Shown here piece by piece: positions 60,487 through 64,000 of a stretch of 64,000 nucleotides of DNA (position 1 is its first letter; every line of letters begins with the position of its first letter). The notes under the pieces were generated by a model. That model searched no databases, was not told where the DNA came from, and saw only the letters and a program-made list of their open reading frames with translations. The translations under genes and the position numbers were made by a program. The stretch comes from Halioxenophilus aromaticivorans (GTDB lineage: Bacteria; Pseudomonadota; Gammaproteobacteria; Pseudomonadales; Cellvibrionaceae), in assembly GCF_042850945.1 (NCBI RefSeq), contig NZ_AP031496.1, positions 5,208,001 to 5,272,000 of the forward strand. Direction: 5' to 3'.

Positions 60487-63400
60487 GGGGTCCTGGGGAT
60501 TTTCCGTCTTAAAAAGACATAATACTACACAGCCCCCGTGGTTCCTGGTCTCCAGAGGGGTATTAACTTAGACATTTCCTCCAGTTTCGGTAATCGGCCG
60601 CATTATTTCCTCGATATCGATCAGGTTTTGTTCAAAGTCGAAGCTATAAGTCCCATTCAGATTAATGTTGTGCCAAGCCACCGGCGACACCTGCTTTGTA
60701 ATCCCCAGCTTTTCTTCATCGCCAATGCCCTCGAAGTGCCTCAGTAAACGGGTCAGTATCATTGAGTTGAAGTAAATAATGGCGTTGGTGAGCAACCTCG
60801 CGCATTCATTCCACAAGCTGATTTCATAATCTGACGAACCTCGGAATCGGTTACCATTAACCGATGCGATAGCACGGCGTAATTGGTGGTAGGCCTCGCC
60901 TCGATTCAGTGCTCGCTGTACATATCCCCGGAGACTAGCATCGTCGATATAGTCCAGTAAGTACATGGCCTTGATCATACGGTTGTACTCAGTCAGGGCC
61001 TGTAATAACGGGTGGCTTTTGCTGTAACCAGATAACTTGCGAACCAGAATCGCTTGTGTGGTACTTTTCTCCTGAAGCGAGATGGCAATACGCTGGATGG
61101 TATCCCAGTGCTCAATGATGAGGTCTGTTTTAATCGGCTTTTTTAAACTCAGTGTTACGCCCTGGTCTTTGTTTTCACTGACTTTGAACATCTCTTCAAT
61201 GACCTTGCCGAACTGGGCATATCTGGGGGCAAAGGTGTAGCCAAACAGATCCAACAAGGCAAAATTTACATGATTAACCCCATGGGTATCGGTCGATAAT
61301 ACATCGGGTTGTATCTCTGATGTATTGCTTTGCAACAAATCAAAGATGTAGTGGGATTCATGTTCGTTGGAGCCAATCACCTTGGCGTTTAGCGCTGCGT
61401 GATTGGCTATCAAAGTGATGGCCGAGACGCCTTTGTTAGTACCAAAGTATTTTGAGGAGTACCGGGTTTTAAAAGTCTCCAACCGGCTCTCGAACTTTTG
61501 CCCATCGGCACTGGCATGGATGAGGTCTTCCTGGATATTGTAGTGTTTAAAGATGGCCAGCCTGGCGACCGAGTTGTTGATTACATCATTGGCATTATTT
61601 AGCGTCTCCGGCCGCAGGTAATTGGCTTGGATACCTTTTAGTTGGTCATACGCCCGGTCGGAGATATTGGCCATGCCGTACAGCCCGTAATTAGTGCCGT
61701 TACCAATAATAACGGCCAACAGATCATTAACATTCGCACGGCCTTTCGACTGGACAGGTAGTACATGTTCAAAGTTGTCCAGAAAGCCAGTCTCCTGATC
61801 CACGTAGCGCAGTACATCGGTAATATTAATCGGTTTTATCTGGTCAAAGAACGGGTTGTTCAGCATACTTTTAACACCGGTTGAGGGCAGCCGCCACTTT
61901 GTTTTACCGGTGCGATTGCGCAGGATAACGTTTTGGTTGTCACCGTTTTCGATGCGCCGACTGACCTGTTGTAGTTTATCGTTGAGATCACAGGATAAAG
62001 TCTCGATTAGTTTGCTGGGTTTCGCCGTCAGGCGAGGCAACATGGATTGTTGGATCAGCGTCTTTTTGCCTTTCCAGCGCTCATTGCTGACCAAATCATC
62101 CTGGAGAGAACGGAACTTAATGACGGTCGGGAGATAGAGCTGTCCATTCAGCTTGCTGGGAATCTGCAGATATAGGAGCCACTCAAAACGATCCGGTAGG
62201 ACGTTGTTCTCCTGATCAATAAGGTATGCCTTCTGTTTGGGCTGAATTAGCCGTCGGTTCATGGTTTGGAGAATAGCACCAGTGGCTAACTCGCCCTTAG
62301 TGACGGCTAGCTGTGTAGCCAGGGCCTGTGTGTTCTCAGTAGCCTGGAAGGCTAGACACTGGAAGATTGGCCGTAGCACCTTCTCTAACAGCGGCTTTTG
62401 TTGGTCATAGTATTCCCAGTAATAATCATCAAGTGCGCGTTTTTGCTTGTTAAGATACAGGCACAATGACTCGATATCCCGACATTTAAGCAGCTTTTGA
62501 GCCTCCCGTTTTACAGCACCAAAAGGCTGTTTTTCATCGATGGAGTTATCAATAAAAAGATGGAGCAATTCCGCAGCCTTGCTGATATTGGCAGCAGCGC
62601 CTTCCCAGTCCCGGTAGGCTGCCTCTTTCGCGTACACTTTGGCCTGCTCATGGACTTTCCGAATGTGGTAGACAAAACCGTCGGCCAGACGCTCACTATT
62701 TTGCTCGGCACGCTCCTGTAGATAGCACAGTAAATAGAGCTGCTGCGTAGATCGGTCAAAGCGCTTGAGTTTGCTCCCATAATAATCAACCATCGAAGCA
62801 AAGTGCTGTTGGTTTTTTATTGAGAGCGATAAGGCTTTAACCACGGTGTTAACTTCACTCATCCAAGGCTCGATTAATCGGTTCACCTTGAGCTCCTTTT
62901 CCAATTCCGGGGGAGTAAAGCTCTTGGCAGACAACCTCAATTTAGACAGAGGTAATGCCCCTTTTCCGTCCACCAAGTTTGCGAGCTCAGTCGACAACCT
63001 CCCTGATAACTGGTTTTGCAGCGAAGCAGTAATACGCTCTCGTTCCTGTTTCATCGCCTGGCTTACCACGGTCTGCATCACCGTGTATTTGGGAATTGCA
63101 ATACGACGCAGTGATAAATACTCGGTGGTTGCATCGAACAAATACCGGGGTTCAACCCACGACTTAGCTGTTTGCTGTAAGTGAGTGATTAAGGAACCTC
63201 GATCCTGTCTATCCCGCCATTTTTGATAATTGAGGAGATCAAATATTTTCTGGTATAGGCGATCCTTTTGCTTTTGATCCAATGAGAAGCGCCTGATACC
63301 GGGACCAGGCAACTGTTCTTTGGCGATAAACCGCAAATCCTCTTCGACATCGCCAAAACTCGGACTCAGAACCACAGGCCTGGACTTGAAGTAACCCAAC

Positions 63401-63715
63401 AGAGCGACAAAGAAACAGCGGTGAGCCCGGCTACGGATAGCGTTGGCGACACGGGCTTCCATCTCATTCAGAGTAAAGTAAAATCGACGTTCTTCGAGGG
63501 TGAAACTGGGAGGGCTGTACAAATCATTGATTTCTGAGTCAATGAGGATCTGGAGCCTTTCGGTATATGCCATATCTGATGCCTAAAAAGCTCAGCATAA
63601 TAACCGAAAGGGACAAGTTAAGGGCTAGGAGGAAGTTAATACCCCGCTGGAGGCCAGGAGCCACGGGGGCTGTAGAGGATTATGTCTTTTTAAGACGGAA
63701 AATCCCCAGGACCCC
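60487..63715 (-). mobile_element. Tn3-family element, 3229 bp (tnpA only), related to the 3227-bp element
   Basis: Inverted repeats of about 83 bp (60487-60569 and 63633-63715) open with GGGGTCCTGGGGATTTTCC, one of the closest relatives of the 8.3-kb element's end. The only gene is tnpA. Flanks are aatat and aagat, similar but not identical, so a clean target duplication is not shown. Its right end interrupts a PIN-domain gene. Confidence 0.9.
60568..63573 (-). CDS. tnpA: Tn3-family transposase TnpA
   Basis: The 1001-residue protein is homologous along its whole length to the transposase of the 3227-bp element (DLYSPPSFTLEERRFYFTLNE at the start, LHDxTTEYLS-type N-terminal region, HASADGQKFESR and STDTHGVNHVNFALLDLFGY in the catalytic domain). 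It is clearly a different, diverged element. The stop codon lies inside the inner edge of the left repeat. Confidence 0.93.
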   Translation of the reverse strand: MAYTERLQILIDSEINDLYSPPSFTLEERRFYFTLNEMEARVANAIRSRAHRCFFVALLGYFKSRPVVLSPSFGDVEEDLRFIAKEQLPGPGIRRFSLDQKQKDRLYQKIFDLLNYQKWRDRQDRGSLITHLQQTAKSWVEPRYLFDATTEYLSLRRIAIPKYTVMQTVVSQAMKQERERITASLQNQLSGRLSTELANLVDGKGALPLSKLRLSAKSFTPPELEKELKVNRLIEPWMSEVNTVVKALSLSIKNQQHFASMVDYYGSKLKRFDRSTQQLYLLCYLQERAEQNSERLADGFVYHIRKVHEQAKVYAKEAAYRDWEGAAANISKAAELLHLFIDNSIDEKQPFGAVKREAQKLLKCRDIESLCLYLNKQKRALDDYYWEYYDQQKPLLEKVLRPIFQCLAFQATENTQALATQLAVTKGELATGAILQTMNRRLIQPKQKAYLIDQENNVLPDRFEWLLYLQIPSKLNGQLYLPTVIKFRSLQDDLVSNERWKGKKTLIQQSMLPRLTAKPSKLIETLSCDLNDKLQQVSRRIENGDNQNVILRNRTGKTKWRLPSTGVKSMLNNPFFDQIKPINITDVLRYVDQETGFLDNFEHVLPVQSKGRANVNDLLAVIIGNGTNYGLYGMANISDRAYDQLKGIQANYLRPETLNNANDVINNSVARLAIFKHYNIQEDLIHASADGQKFESRLETFKTRYSSKYFGTNKGVSAITLIANHAALNAKVIGSNEHESHYIFDLLQSNTSEIQPDVLSTDTHGVNHVNFALLDLFGYTFAPRYAQFGKVIEEMFKVSENKDQGVTLSLKKPIKTDLIIEHWDTIQRIAISLQEKSTTQAILVRKLSGYSKSHPLLQALTEYNRMIKAMYLLDYIDDASLRGYVQRALNRGEAYHQLRRAIASVNGNRFRGSSDYEISLWNECARLLTNAIIYFNSMILTRLLRHFEGIGDEEKLGITKQVSPVAWHNINLNGTYSFDFEQNLIDIEEIMRPITETGGNV

Positions 63716-64000
63716 AAGATGGGTGCGAGCGGCATTCAATACCGCCCCGATATTCAAATCCATCAGGTCCATAATGAATTCATCCGGGTGTATTGCCCTG
63801 AGATTAAAAGGCTCCAGCGCTTCATCGGGAAAATCGCGAAGATTAAAGGTGACAATTCCTTCGGCACGAGTATGAATAGCTGCGGCCACCACATGGCGAT
63901 CATCAGCGTCTGGCAATTCAATGGCTGGAATTAGTTTCTCAAAGCCAGTAACCAGACAGCCGCGAACGTGTTGATTCATTAACCGGCGAGTGCGCTCTAA
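63716..64000 (-). pseudogene. PIN-domain protein (VapC-like), 3' part cut by transposon and 5' part beyond the window
   Basis: The frame enters open at the window edge and reads KLIPAIELPDADDRHVVAAAIH then EGIVTFNLRDFPDEAL, matching the second half of PIN-domain ribonucleases (DADDRHV and TFNLRDFP are the third and fourth acidic blocks). It continues GAVLNAARTH and is cut at 63715, giving a false tail of transposon codons. The acidic residues of the first half are outside the window. Related proteins are toxins or PIN domains with a helix-turn-helix antitoxin partner. Confidence 0.72.

Noticed and set aside
60482..63720. Target duplication around the 3229-bp element (aatat and aagat)
   Set aside because: The flanks differ at the third base, so they are not accepted as a duplication.
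1..64000. tRNA, rRNA, riboswitch or CRISPR loci
   Set aside because: I looked for tRNA-like cloverleaf ends, rRNA-like conserved stretches and repeat-spacer arrays by eye and saw none; a covariance-model scan would be decisive.

Overview
The window is a mosaic of mobile DNA rather than a stretch of ordinary chromosome. Three kinds of sequence are joined. (1) Gammaproteobacterial-looking metabolic genes lie at 1-8.3 kb and 30.6-45.7 kb. (2) Transposon DNA holds seven Tn3-family transposase genes or remnants: two identical copies at 8.4 and 48 kb, plus 16, 21, 26, 56 and 60.6 kb. (3) A GC-rich block at 51.2-60.4 kb resembles Burkholderiales-type IncP-1 plasmids: an RK2/R751-like oriV with TrfA-type iterons, an IS1071 end, a RelB/YafQ-type toxin-antitoxin pair and fragments of RES, DinG and ParB genes. 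The simplest reading is a plasmid or cointegrate that has collected transposons. A chromosomal island or an assembly joined at repeats cannot be excluded.

Layout. 1-4.6 kb: start of a LysR gene, divergent iorAB-like molybdenum hydroxylase genes, a GNAT gene and an SRAP gene. 4.8-8.29 kb: a collinear set of a small protein, a 2-oxoglutarate/Fe(II) oxygenase, an aldehyde dehydrogenase, a thymidylate-synthase-like protein and the 5' end of a concentrative nucleoside transporter gene. The transporter gene is cut by a 3227-bp Tn3-family element. 11.5-19.1 kb and 45.9-48.0 kb: two parts of one Tn4651-like transposon (tnpT-tnpS at one end, tnpA at the other). Its passengers are an AraC-type regulator, a thioesterase, an alpha/beta hydrolase, a MerR-like fragment and an AAA ATPase. 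19.1-25 kb: a recombinase remnant, a SprT-like gene, another tnpA and a truncated metallo-beta-lactamase-fold gene. 25.0-30.6 kb: a complete transposon with 127-bp ends, a tyrosine recombinase, tnpA and a HigBA-like pair. 30.6-45.7 kb: a catabolic cluster reading leftward (aldehyde and alcohol dehydrogenases, acyl-CoA synthetase, WS/DGAT, TonB receptor, beta-oxidation enzymes, alpha-methylacyl-CoA racemase) with a divergent AraC regulator. 48.0-51.2 kb: the second, inverted copy of the 3227-bp element. 51.2-60.4 kb: IncP-like plasmid block. 60.5-63.7 kb: a related Tn3-family element, inserted in a PIN-domain gene.

The most informative structural fact is the recombinase gene tnpS. Its 5' part ends at 47970 and its 3' part begins at 11522. 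Both parts abut the same end of an identical 3227-bp element and carry the same 5-bp target duplication. Joining them restores an exact 336-codon frame. The segment 11.5-48.0 kb is therefore the cut-open form of what was once a circle, or the two sites were joined around the outside of a circular molecule. The element has no resolvase of its own, which fits unresolved replicon fusions.

Functionally, the catabolic cluster spells a route from alcohol to aldehyde to acid to acyl-CoA and then beta-oxidation, and the racemase points to methyl-branched (isoprenoid-like) substrates. The 5-8 kb operon links an oxygenase, an aldehyde dehydrogenase, a TS-like protein and a nucleoside transporter. It is the best candidate here for an undescribed nucleoside/nucleobase pathway.
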